This document shows, piece after piece, positions 1-6,583 of a stretch of DNA of 6,649 nt (positions are counted from its first letter, which is position 1; every line of letters starts with the position of its first letter). A program made the translations under genes and the position numbers. Source of the stretch: Pseudomonadota bacterium (GTDB lineage: Bacteria; Pseudomonadota; Alphaproteobacteria; UBA8366; GCA-2717185); assembly GCA_027619655.1 (NCBI GenBank), contig JAQCHR010000216.1, forward strand, positions 1 through 6,649. The letters are read 5' to 3'. Under the pieces are notes generated by a model. It saw only the letters and a program-made list of their open reading frames with translations. It ran no database searches and was not told the origin of the DNA.

Positions 1-161
1 CAACTATCTTGCTTCCATTAAACTCGCATCCCTGCGAATTTGGCTCCGATATAATGAGTCGGTGACCTAATACACACGTGAATCTGATCTATCTTATTAA
101 AGGTGCTACAGCAGTACGGATTCTGGCTCAGGCCCTTGCTATTTCAGGCGCGGGTTTCTAG
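1..161 (+). mobile_element. 3' end of an IS5-family insertion sequence (partial, outer boundary uncertain)
   Basis: The first ~130 bases are visibly more AT-rich than the GC-rich genes that follow, and they begin with the C-terminus of a transposase. The IS continues off the left edge. Its right terminus should lie between the transposase stop at 70 and the start of host-like sequence near 162. A CTAG at 158-161 fits the YTAR target consensus of part of the IS5 family and is my candidate junction. I cannot confirm it, because the opposite end and the matching terminal repeat lie outside the window. No gene is visible in 71-227. Confidence 0.6.
2..70 (+). pseudogene. IS5-family transposase, C-terminal fragment (cut by window edge)
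   Basis: Reading from base 2, an open frame of 22 codons ends at TAA 68-70. It begins NYLASIKLAS and continues with RIWLRYNES before the stop. This hydrophobic helix with an 'IWLR-x-x-ES' tail is how many IS5-family DDE transposases end, after the YDK(x)nNFLA-type motif that follows the catalytic region. The catalytic DDE residues would lie to the left, outside the window, so I cannot say whether the full gene is intact. It is typed as pseudogene only because it is partial here; the truncation is caused by the window boundary. The recognition rests on memory of the family's C-terminal pattern, not on an alignment. Confidence 0.72.
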
Positions 162-227
162 GAAAGGGTCCGCATGCGTCGGTGATCCCGGCGGCGTGTC
201 TCATTCCATGCAATCGCGAGAATCCCC

Positions 228-722
228 GTGCCGAACCAGATCGATATTCCCACGCCCTATGACCTTCCCGGCAGTGTCGTCATCCCTGAATGGATCGACC
301 ATAACGGCCATATGAATGTGGCAAACTATCTGCGCGCCTTTGATACAGCGGCGGATGCGCTGGGGACTTATGTGGGGCTGTCGCGGGAATACAAGCAGCG
401 GACCAACAGCGCGACGTTTGTCGGCGATGTCCATATCTCCTATCGGCGCGAAGTGAAGGAAGGGGATCCGTTGCGGTTTACCGGCCGTATTATCGCCTGC
501 GATGCGAAGCGGGTGCATTACTGGGTGGAAATGTACCACGCGACGGAAGGATATCTCTCGGCCACGGCCGAATTCCTGGACCTGCATGTGGATATGACGA
601 CCCGCCGCGTGGCGCCCATGGGGAATGATATCCTGGCGCGGATAGAAGCGGTTCGTGATGCCCATGCAACGTTGCCCCGGCCGCAAGGTTTGGGCCGGGT
701 GATTCAGGTTCCGGGAAGCTGA
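228..722 (+). CDS. Acyl-CoA thioesterase, 4HBT hotdog fold
   Basis: A 164-residue single-domain hotdog protein, the normal size for the 4-hydroxybenzoyl-CoA thioesterase superfamily. It is expected to hydrolyse an acyl-CoA thioester in the cytoplasm. The N-terminal motif EWIDHNGHMN (residues 21-30) is the classic active-site segment: D24 would be the catalytic acid, and GHMN starts the long hotdog helix. The VGDVHISYRREVKEGD segment (about 65-80) matches the central strands. The wording of the motif resembles thioesterases linked to carnitine/betaine catabolism (betainyl-CoA thioesterase type), but no other carnitine gene is present, so the substrate is open. The start is GTG at 228. In-frame codons upstream contain no start before TGA 183-185, and the next ATG (312) would remove D24. 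The ribosome site is weak (GAG at 218-220). It stands 87 bases before the hydrolase gene, on the same strand, just downstream of an IS end. Confidence 0.85.
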   Translation: MPNQIDIPTPYDLPGSVVIPEWIDHNGHMNVANYLRAFDTAADALGTYVGLSREYKQRTNSATFVGDVHISYRREVKEGDPLRFTGRIIACDAKRVHYWVEMYHATEGYLSATAEFLDLHVDMTTRRVAPMGNDILARIEAVRDAHATLPRPQGLGRVIQVPGS

Positions 723-809
723 TCCCCCGTTGCCGGAATGCGCCCGGCGGATTATGGATAGGGAACACCGCCGAACAGGCGGGCCATCAGACCCACGGGA
801 GAGAGTGAC

Positions 810-1700
810 ATGGCCAGTGCCGAACTGCAGAAGGTGATCGCCGCACGGCGTGCCAATAGCTACGCGCCGGAAAAGACCATCGAGCAATTGCGCGCCGACT
901 CTGAAACGCGCGGTGCGGTGCCGTTGCCGGATGGCACGACCCATGAACAGCTCCGTGCCAATGGTGTGCCGGGCGAATGGGTCGATACGCCGGGGGCGGC
1001 ATCGGACCAGGTTTTCCTGTTCCTGCATGGCGGCGGCTATTACCGCGGTTCGGCGGCAGCGTCGCGGGCGACATCGGCCCGGTTCTCGGTGGCCTGCGGC
1101 GCACGGGTGTTCTCGCTCGATTACCGGCTTGCGCCGGAAAACCCGTACCCGGCGGCGGTCGACGATGCACTGTCGGCGTATCGCTGGCTGCTCGACCAGG
1201 GGATCGGTGCAGGGAAAATGGGTGTTGGCGGCATTTCCGCCGGCGGAGGCCTGACCCTTGCCCTGTTGCTGAAGCTGAAGGAAGCCGGCTTGCCGCAGCC
1301 GGCGATGGCGGTGCCGATGAGCGCCTGGACCGACCTGACGCAAAGCGGCGACACCTTTGTGTCGCGGGCGGATGCCGACCCGGTGATCAGCAAGCTGTAT
1401 CTCGACCGGATGGCCGGGCTGTATCTGAATGGTATCGACCCCAGGACGCCGCTGGCCTCGCCGCTTTACGGCGACCTGTCCGGGTTGCCGCCGTTGCTGA
1501 TCCATGTCGGCGATGCGGAAACGCTACTGGACGACAGCCGGCTGTTCGCCGAAAAGGCGAAGGAAGCCGGCGTCGATGTGACCTACGAGGCCTGGGACGA
1601 AATGATCCATGGCTGGCACGGTTTCGGCGATATGCTGCCCGAGGCGCGGCAGGCCATTGAGGATATCGGCCGGTTCTTCCGTCAGAAGGTTGCCGCGTGA
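810..1700 (+). CDS. Alpha/beta hydrolase, hormone-sensitive-lipase (HSL) type esterase
   Basis: A 296-residue alpha/beta-hydrolase-fold (Abhydrolase_3) protein with no signal peptide, probably a cytoplasmic carboxylesterase. The oxyanion-hole motif HGGG is at 73-76. The nucleophile elbow is GISAGG (141-146) with S143. By family alignment the acid is E237 in GDAETLLDDS, and the catalytic histidine is H267 in MIHGWH. DYRLAPENPYPAA (104-116) is the usual conserved stretch after the oxyanion loop. HSL enzymes usually read GDSAGG; here the Asp is Ile, a variant that keeps the triad complete. Start: ATG 810 has a good GGGAGAG ribosome site at 797-803. The stop overlaps the start of purC (GTGA), so the two are probably cotranscribed and translationally coupled. 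Family members act on short to medium acyl esters or act as lactonases; the true substrate is unknown. Some flanking genes (thioesterase, GMC dehydrogenase) also suit acyl/alcohol catabolism. Confidence 0.88.
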   Translation: MASAELQKVIAARRANSYAPEKTIEQLRADSETRGAVPLPDGTTHEQLRANGVPGEWVDTPGAASDQVFLFLHGGGYYRGSAAASRATSARFSVACGARVFSLDYRLAPENPYPAAVDDALSAYRWLLDQGIGAGKMGVGGISAGGGLTLALLLKLKEAGLPQPAMAVPMSAWTDLTQSGDTFVSRADADPVISKLYLDRMAGLYLNGIDPRTPLASPLYGDLSGLPPLLIHVGDAETLLDDSRLFAEKAKEAGVDVTYEAWDEMIHGWHGFGDMLPEARQAIEDIGRFFRQKVAA

Positions 1701-2686
1701 TCGATCCGGATTTCGAAACCGCACTGGCCAACCGTCTCACCGACGCGGAATTCCGCCAACTGCCGAATTTCGAGCGCGGCAAGGTGCGCGATTCCTACGA
1801 CTTGCCGGATGGACGGAGGGTGATGATTGCGACCGACCGGCAATCGGCCTTCGACCTCGTGCTGGCGGCGGCGCCCTACAAGGGGCAGGTGCTGAACCAG
1901 ACGGCGAAGTTCTGGTTCGAACAGACCGCTGACCTGTGCCCGAACCATGTGCTGGAATATCCCGATCCCAATGTGATTATCGGCCGGCGATTGACCATGT
2001 TGCGGGTCGAAATGGTGGTGCGCGCCTTTCTGACCGGTTCCACCAGCACCAGCATCTGGCCGATGTATGAATGCGGTGAACGAACGGTCTATGGCCACGC
2101 GCTGCCCGATGGCATGATCAAGAACCAGCCGCTGGAAAAAACAATCATCACCCCGTCGACCAAGGGCATGGGCGATGTGCATGACGTGGCGACCACGGCG
2201 GACAAGCTGCTCGCTGACGGTATCGTCACCCCGGCGCAGTGGGATGAATTGTGCGCCCGCAGCTTCGCCGTCTTCGCGCGGGGCCAGGAAATTGCCGCTC
2301 GGCACGGGCTGATCCTGGTCGATACCAAATACGAATTCGGTGTCGATGAGAATGGCACGATAACCCTGGCGGACGAGGTCCATACGCCGGATTCCAGCCG
2401 TTACTGGATCGCCGACAGCTATGACGAACGGTTCGCCATGGGTAAGGAACCGGACAGCCTGGACAAGGAATTCCTGCGCCTGTGGATCAATGCGCGCTGC
2501 AATCCCTACAAGGACCCGATACCGGAAATCCCGGCGGAAACCCTGCAGGATTTCAGCGCCCGCTATATCCGCCTGTATGAGCAGGTCACCGGCCGGACAT
2601 TCGAGCGGCCGCCGCCGGGCGTTTCCGTTCGGGACCGGATTGAAGCCAATCTGCGTCGCGCGCTGCCGGCGTTTTTCAGCAGCTGA
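1697..2686 (+). CDS. purC: Phosphoribosylaminoimidazole-succinocarboxamide (SAICAR) synthase, long form
   Basis: Catalyses ATP-dependent condensation of CAIR with L-aspartate to give SAICAR, a late step of de novo purine synthesis, in the cytosol. Visible motifs: RGKVRDSYDL (27-36, nucleotide-binding loop), TDRQSAFD (46-53), NQTAKFWF (67-74), the first family signature around 101-115 ending in VVRAFLTGS, KNQPLEKTIITPSTKG (142-157), and the second signature LVDTKYEFG (207-215), followed by DENG and DEVHTPDSSRYW. At 329 residues it is far longer than the roughly 237-residue E. coli enzyme and matches the longer ADE1-like subtype seen in yeast and some bacteria. Start: GTG 1697, with AGAAGG at 1684-1689, overlapping the hydrolase stop by 4 bases. 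In the first signature the usual proline before the V/L-E pair is Arg103. No other purine gene is in the window, so this could be a second, orphan purC. Confidence 0.95.
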   Translation: MIDPDFETALANRLTDAEFRQLPNFERGKVRDSYDLPDGRRVMIATDRQSAFDLVLAAAPYKGQVLNQTAKFWFEQTADLCPNHVLEYPDPNVIIGRRLTMLRVEMVVRAFLTGSTSTSIWPMYECGERTVYGHALPDGMIKNQPLEKTIITPSTKGMGDVHDVATTADKLLADGIVTPAQWDELCARSFAVFARGQEIAARHGLILVDTKYEFGVDENGTITLADEVHTPDSSRYWIADSYDERFAMGKEPDSLDKEFLRLWINARCNPYKDPIPEIPAETLQDFSARYIRLYEQVTGRTFERPPPGVSVRDRIEANLRRALPAFFSS

Positions 2687-2710
2687 TCCGTTGCTGCCGG
2701 GGCGATCCGG

Positions 2711-2749
2711 ATTGACACCGCCGCACCCGTGGCGTTCATTTGTGTCAAT
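2711..2749 (+). promoter_or_regulatory. Candidate promoter/operator: inverted repeat containing TTGACA
   Basis: ATTGACAC (2711-2718) is repeated as its perfect reverse complement GTGTCAAT at 2742-2749. Inside, CGCC (2719-2722) pairs with GGCG (2731-2734), so the sequence could also form a nested hairpin with a 7-base bulge. The left arm contains a perfect -35 box, TTGACA (2712-2717). Seventeen bases later is TTCATT (2735-2740), only a 3/6 match to a -10 box. It lies between the purC stop and the GMC oxidoreductase start, so it probably drives or controls the second gene block. No T-run follows, so an intrinsic terminator is less likely. Inference from sequence only. Confidence 0.45.
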
Positions 2750-2793
2750 CGCACACGGGGTCAGTGCAAAAGGAAATGGCGGGGGAACGGGAC

Positions 2794-4389
2794 ATGGATG
2801 AATTCGATTTTGTCATTGTCGGCGCGGGATCGGCGGGTGGCGTGCTGGCCAACCGCCTGACCGAAGACCCCAAGATCAAGGTGCTCTTGCTTGAAGCGGG
2901 CCCGAAAGACACCAATCCCTTCATTCATATCCCGGCCGGTTTCTTCAAGACCCTGTACGACAAGAAGGTCAACTGGTGTTTCAGCACCGAGAAAGAGGAT
3001 GCCTGGGGCAATCGCGCCATCCACTGGCCGCGTGGCAAGGTGCTGGGTGGATCGTCATCGATCAACGGCCACCTGATCGTGCGCGGGCAGCCCGACGACT
3101 ATAACGGCTGGGCGCAACTCGGCGCGCGCGGCTGGGCCTTCGACGATATCGCGGATTACTTCAAGAAATTCGAAAATGCACAGGTCGGCGACCCGTCGGT
3201 ACGCGGCAAGGGCGGGCCGATCAATGTGCGCGAACCGGTCGAAAAACACCCGCTGACCGAACGCTTTATCGAGGCCTGCGTCGAAGCCGGGATCAAGCGC
3301 AACAGCGACTATAACGGCGTCGCGCAGGAAGGTGTCGGTTACTTCCAGCATGCAATCCTGAATGGCCGCCGGCAGAGCACCGCGCAGACCTATCTGAAAC
3401 AGGCGCGCAACCGTCCCAACCTGCGGATCGAAACCGAGGCGCTGACCCGCCGCATCGTGGTCGAGGGCGGCCGGGTGACGGGCGTGGAATATGAGCAGAA
3501 CGGCCAGAAGAAACAGGCAAAGGCAGGGCGCGAGGTGCTGCTGTCGTCGGGTTCCATCGGGTCGCCGCAATTGCTGGAGCTTTCCGGAATCGGCGATGGC
3601 GACCGGCTGAAGGCGCTGGGTATCGACGTGGTGCACAACCTGCCTGGCGTCGGCGAGAACCTGCAGGACCATTACCTTGCCCGCATGTCGTTCCGGGTAA
3701 AGGGCGCCGTCACCTATAACGAAAAATCACGCGGTATCCGCCTTGGTATCGAGGTCGTCAAATATGCGCTGACCCGCAAGGGCATGCTGACCGCGGCGCC
3801 CGGCAATGTCAGCGCCTCGGTCAAGGTGATGCCCGGCGTAGACAATCCGGATGTCCAGTTTACCTTTGCCCCGGCAAGTTATGTCGACGGGCTGATCGGC
3901 GTGCTGAACGACTTTCCCGGCATGACCTGCGGTTTCTGGCAGCACCGCCCGGCCAGCACCGGCTCGCTGCATTGTGTTTCGAAGGACCCGTCGGTCCAGC
4001 CGAGCATCCGGCCGAATTATCTGGGGGAGCAGATCGACCGGGATACGGTGGTGGAGTCCGCCAAGATGGTGCGCCGGATATTCAGCCAGCCGGCCATTGC
4101 CCGGCATGTCGAAAGCGAGGTTTTCCCCGGCGCAGATATACAAAGCGACGATGAGATCCTCGGCTATGTACGCAACAGCGGCGCCACCGTTTATCATCCG
4201 ATCGGAACCTGCAAGATGGGCAGCGACCCCATGGCGGTCGTCGATCCGCTACTCCGCATGCATGGCCTGCCGGGCATCCGTGTTATCGATGCGTCGGTCA
4301 TGCCGCGCATGGTCTCCGCCAACACCAATGCCGCGACCCTGATGATCGCGGAAAAGGGTGCTGATATGATCAAGGCGGGCATGCGCTAG
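2794..4389 (+). CDS. FAD-dependent GMC-family oxidoreductase (choline-dehydrogenase-like)
   Basis: A 531-residue glucose-methanol-choline oxidoreductase, expected to oxidise a primary alcohol to an aldehyde with FAD. The Rossmann FAD motif VGAGSAGG is at residues 9-16, with the ribose-binding E34 in LLLEAG. GMC signature 1, PRGKVLGGSSSIN, is at 79-91; signature 2, GSIGSPQLLELSGIG, at 253-267. Near the C-terminus VYHPIGTCKMG supplies catalytic H468, and SANTNAAT supplies the partner N512 by family alignment. Length and motif order are complete. I chose ATG 2794: it puts the FAD motif at the family's usual distance from the N-terminus and follows GGGGGA (2781-2786). Longer in-frame starts exist at TTG 2740 and ATG 2776, but the first lies inside the inverted repeat. 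There is no signal peptide. The substrate cannot be read from sequence; choline is only one option, and no betaine aldehyde dehydrogenase is adjacent. Confidence 0.93.
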   Translation: MDEFDFVIVGAGSAGGVLANRLTEDPKIKVLLLEAGPKDTNPFIHIPAGFFKTLYDKKVNWCFSTEKEDAWGNRAIHWPRGKVLGGSSSINGHLIVRGQPDDYNGWAQLGARGWAFDDIADYFKKFENAQVGDPSVRGKGGPINVREPVEKHPLTERFIEACVEAGIKRNSDYNGVAQEGVGYFQHAILNGRRQSTAQTYLKQARNRPNLRIETEALTRRIVVEGGRVTGVEYEQNGQKKQAKAGREVLLSSGSIGSPQLLELSGIGDGDRLKALGIDVVHNLPGVGENLQDHYLARMSFRVKGAVTYNEKSRGIRLGIEVVKYALTRKGMLTAAPGNVSASVKVMPGVDNPDVQFTFAPASYVDGLIGVLNDFPGMTCGFWQHRPASTGSLHCVSKDPSVQPSIRPNYLGEQIDRDTVVESAKMVRRIFSQPAIARHVESEVFPGADIQSDDEILGYVRNSGATVYHPIGTCKMGSDPMAVVDPLLRMHGLPGIRVIDASVMPRMVSANTNAATLMIAEKGADMIKAGMR

Positions 4390-4452
4390 CCGGCCGCCTA
4401 AATAGCCACACCGAACCCGTTATTTTTTCACCAATCCAGGGATATTCCACTC

Positions 4453-5181
4453 ATGACTTCAGACGTCGTTGCCCAACTCGCCCCGAGCGGCACATTGCGC
4501 GCCGCAATCAACATGTCCAATTTCCTGCTCGTCACCAGCAAGACCGTGGACGGTCTGCCCGTCGGTGTATCGGCCTCGGTCGCGAAAGCCATCGCCGACA
4601 AGCTGGGCGTGAAACTGCAGCTTCTGCCCTACAAGACGCCGGGTGAGATTTCCGATGATGCCGGCACCGGCAAATGGGATATCGGCAATATCGGCGCGGA
4701 ACCGCAGCGGGCGATGAAGATGGACTTCACCGCCGCCTATGCCGAAATCCAGTCCACCTACATGGTGCCGCCGGGTTCGCCCATCAAAACGATTGCCGAT
4801 GTCGACAAGGCAGGAAACCGCATCTCGGTTTCCGGGCGCAGCGCCTATGGCCTGTGGCTCGAAAACAACATCAAGCATGCGACCCTGATGCCGACCGAAG
4901 GGCTGGACGGGTCTTTCAACCAGTTCGTCGAACAGAAACTCGAAGTTCTCGCCGGGTTGCGTCCGCGCCTTGTCGAAGATGTCGAAAAGATGCCGGGCGC
5001 CCGCATTCTGGACGGCCAGTTCAGCGCCGTACAGCAGGCGGTCGGCTGCAACAAGGGCAACGCCGCAGCGGCCAAGTTCCTGACGGAATATATCGAGGAA
5101 CTGAAGCGAACCGGCTTTATCGGCGAGCTGATTGAAAAGTTCGGTGTCACCGGCCGCTTGTCCGTCGCGCCGTTGACCTGA
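4453..5181 (+). CDS. Family-3 solute-binding-protein-fold protein lacking a signal peptide
   Basis: A 242-residue protein of the SBP_bac_3 (periplasmic amino-acid-binding) fold. SGTLRAAIN (12-20) matches the first strand. PVGVSASVAKAIADKLGVKLQLLPY (36-60) matches the 'G-aDva-aiA-kLG' segment, WDIGNIGAEPQRAMKMDFTAAY (75-96) corresponds to the 'D...T.eRa...dFs.pY' signature, and GRSAYGLWL (128-136) is the second-lobe loop. The protein starts directly in the fold with no hydrophobic leader or lipobox. Upstream in the same frame there is TAA at 4399-4401 and no ATG, GTG or TTG between it and 4453, so a leader cannot be restored by another start. It therefore appears cytosolic. No ABC permease or ATPase gene is nearby. 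It may sense a metabolite, or be an enzyme on this fold (compare cyclohexadienyl dehydratase), or move by a non-Sec route. A modest AGGGA lies at 4438-4442. Confidence 0.85.
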   Translation: MTSDVVAQLAPSGTLRAAINMSNFLLVTSKTVDGLPVGVSASVAKAIADKLGVKLQLLPYKTPGEISDDAGTGKWDIGNIGAEPQRAMKMDFTAAYAEIQSTYMVPPGSPIKTIADVDKAGNRISVSGRSAYGLWLENNIKHATLMPTEGLDGSFNQFVEQKLEVLAGLRPRLVEDVEKMPGARILDGQFSAVQQAVGCNKGNAAAAKFLTEYIEELKRTGFIGELIEKFGVTGRLSVAPLT

Positions 5182-5258
5182 TCCCGGTCCCGCCGCCGCT
5201 CCCGGCCTGTGTTCCGCCTGCAGACCGGTTTCGCGAGTAATGTAAAGGACCGTACCGT

Positions 5259-6227
5259 ATGCCGCGCGCCACCCGCTTGCTCGACCGCCCGATCATCACG
5301 CCGGACAGCCATCCCTCGATCGGCGTAAACATCCAGGGGCCCTCCCTGATCCGCGTACCGGACTGGGTCGCGGACCCGCTGGGCCGATACTACCTGTATT
5401 TTGCCGACCACAAGGGCAGCTATATCCGGCTCGCCTATGCCGACGCCCTGACCGGACCGTGGCGCATCCACGAACCGGGTAGCCTGCATCTGCGCGATTC
5501 GCTGTTTCCGACAGACCCACCGGAAGCGCCGGCAGATGCCCCGCGAGACTATAAGCCGGCCAGTTCGCCCGCGGAGCGCCGGTCGCACAGCTATCACACC
5601 GAGGCAAGCACGCCGCATATCGCTTCGCCGGATGTACATGTAGACGACGAAAACCAGCGTATCGTGATGTACTTTCACGGGCTGGAAAGCTACGCAAAGC
5701 AGGCGACGCGGGTTGCCATTTCCGATGACGGCATTGCGTTCTCGGCGCGGCCGCAAATTCTCGGCCGGACCTATTTCCGCGTCTTCCGGCATGGCGAGTA
5801 CACCTATGCGCTGGCGATGCCGGGGCAGATTTACAGATCACGCGACGGGATGTCCGGATTCGAAACCGGGCCTGTGCTGTTCAATCCGCACATGCGCCAT
5901 TCGGCCGTATTTGTCCGCGACGGCGTGCTACGGGTCTTCTGGACAGAGGTCGGAAATGCGCCGGAAACCATCCTGCTCAGCAGTATTGACCTTGCTGGCA
6001 ATTGGATGGATTGGCGGGAGACCCCGCCGGTGGAAATCCTGCGCCCGGAATTCGACTGGGAAGGCGCGGATGCGCCGCTGGAGCCTTCGATCCGCAGCAC
6101 CGCCTATGGCCACGTCAACCAGCTTCGCGATCCGGCGGTTTATATCGAGGATGACGTGGTCTATCTGCTCTATGCTGTTGCCGGAGAAAGCGGCATTGCC
6201 ATTGCCCGGGTCGATATGGACGGATGA
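5259..6227 (+). CDS. GH43-like five-bladed beta-propeller protein (putative glycosidase family)
   Basis: A 322-residue protein with the repeated blade pattern of the GH43/GH62/GH68-type five-bladed beta-propeller: NIQGPSLIRVPDW (24-36) with RYYLYFADHKGSYIRLAYADALTGPW (43-68), ASPDVHVDDENQRIVMYFHG (122-141), RVAISDDGIAFS (151-162), HSAVFVRDGVLRVFWTEVG (214-232), and LRDPAVYIEDDVVYLLYAVAGESGIAIA (289-316). A proline-rich, low-complexity insert occupies about 83-118. Members of this fold usually hydrolyse or phosphorolyse glycosides, with Asp/Glu residues facing the central pore. I cannot assign the catalytic acids without an alignment, and activity is unproven. There is no signal peptide, so it would act inside the cell. 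ATG 5259 is supported by AAAGGA at 5244-5249. It lies 77 bases after the solute-binding-like gene and 37 before the DUF2254 gene, probably in one transcript. Confidence 0.75.
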   Translation: MPRATRLLDRPIITPDSHPSIGVNIQGPSLIRVPDWVADPLGRYYLYFADHKGSYIRLAYADALTGPWRIHEPGSLHLRDSLFPTDPPEAPADAPRDYKPASSPAERRSHSYHTEASTPHIASPDVHVDDENQRIVMYFHGLESYAKQATRVAISDDGIAFSARPQILGRTYFRVFRHGEYTYALAMPGQIYRSRDGMSGFETGPVLFNPHMRHSAVFVRDGVLRVFWTEVGNAPETILLSSIDLAGNWMDWRETPPVEILRPEFDWEGADAPLEPSIRSTAYGHVNQLRDPAVYIEDDVVYLLYAVAGESGIAIARVDMDG

Positions 6228-6264
6228 AGGCCGCACCAACAACGCAGGACACAGGTGAACGCAA

Positions 6265-6583
6265 ATGAAAAGCCTGGCCGGATTTTTCCTGATGCGGTTG
6301 CGGGAACGGCTGTGGCTGAAACCGCTGGCCTTCTGCCTGTTCGCGGTGGCAGCGGCGTTCATTGCGCATCTGGCGGATTTTACCGATGCCGGATCGCTGG
6401 TTCCGGAAATTGCGCCGGACATCATCGAAAAACTGCTGTCGATCATGTCGGCCAGCATGTTGCCCATCGCGACCTTCGCCGTCGCATCGATGATTTCGGC
6501 CTATAACTCCGCCAGTAATTCAGCAACGCCGCGGGTATTTCCGCTGATCGTCGCCGACGATGTCTCCAAAACGGCGCTGTCTA
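6265..6583 (+). pseudogene. DUF2254 membrane protein, truncated by IS insertion
   Basis: The N-terminal ~106 residues match the start of DUF2254, a predicted inner-membrane protein family normally around 400 residues or more, of unknown function. Visible: a basic start (RLRERLWLKP, 11-20), a first membrane segment at about 21-37, a short loop (DFTDAGSLVPEIAPD) and a second hydrophobic segment at about 56-80, then the strongly conserved SAYNSASNSATPR (78-90) and LIVADDVSKTALS (94-106). The family should continue with something like TFIGAF and further membrane segments. Here it switches at 6582-6584 into IS630 sequence and meets TAA 6616-6618 after 11 foreign residues. About three quarters of the protein is missing from this reading frame, so it is probably non-functional. 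The ATG at 6265 has only a weak ribosome site, and it sits 37 bases after the GH43-like gene. Confidence 0.85.
6582..6583. other. TA target site of the IS630-family insertion
   Basis: IS630/Tc1-mariner elements insert at TA and duplicate it. The DUF2254 frame is lost exactly after the TA in CTGTCTA (6578-6583). Restoring a family-typical continuation would give a Ser codon TCT followed by a codon starting with A, such as ACC for the Thr of TFIGAF, which fits a TA shared between those two codons. The second copy of the TA lies beyond the window. Confidence 0.65.

Noticed and set aside
135..164. Outward promoter at the IS5 end (TTGCTA with a CTAGGA/TAGGAA box).
   Set aside because: The -10 match is poor at any reasonable spacing, so there is not enough support to annotate it.
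171..178. CGCATGCG palindrome as a possible IS target or operator.
   Set aside because: It is an isolated 8-base palindrome with no second copy or partner repeat seen in the window.
768..782. Small hairpin CCGCC-GAACA-GGCGG before the hydrolase gene.
   Set aside because: The stem is only 5 bp with no T-run, which is expected by chance in GC-rich DNA.
201..1505. A 434-codon open frame on the minus strand opposite the thioesterase and hydrolase genes.
   Set aside because: It is Arg/His/Gln-rich with no recognisable domain, and it overlaps two well-supported + strand genes. Long antisense frames are expected in GC-rich coding DNA.
1682..2383. A 233-codon minus-strand frame opposite purC, and a similar one at 4845-5792.
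   Set aside because: Both are antisense shadows of convincing genes, have no motifs, and show composition typical of reverse-strand reading.
2740..2793. Longer N-terminus for the GMC oxidoreductase from TTG 2740 or ATG 2776.
   Set aside because: The extra residues are not like a signal peptide or the family N-terminus, and the TTG lies in the inverted repeat. ATG 2794 gives the normal spacing to the FAD motif.
4387..4428. Possible terminator after the GMC gene (GC-rich CCGGCCGCC followed by a T-run near 4420-4427).
   Set aside because: No stable stem sits directly before the T-run; the GC-rich palindrome is some 20 bases away and very short.
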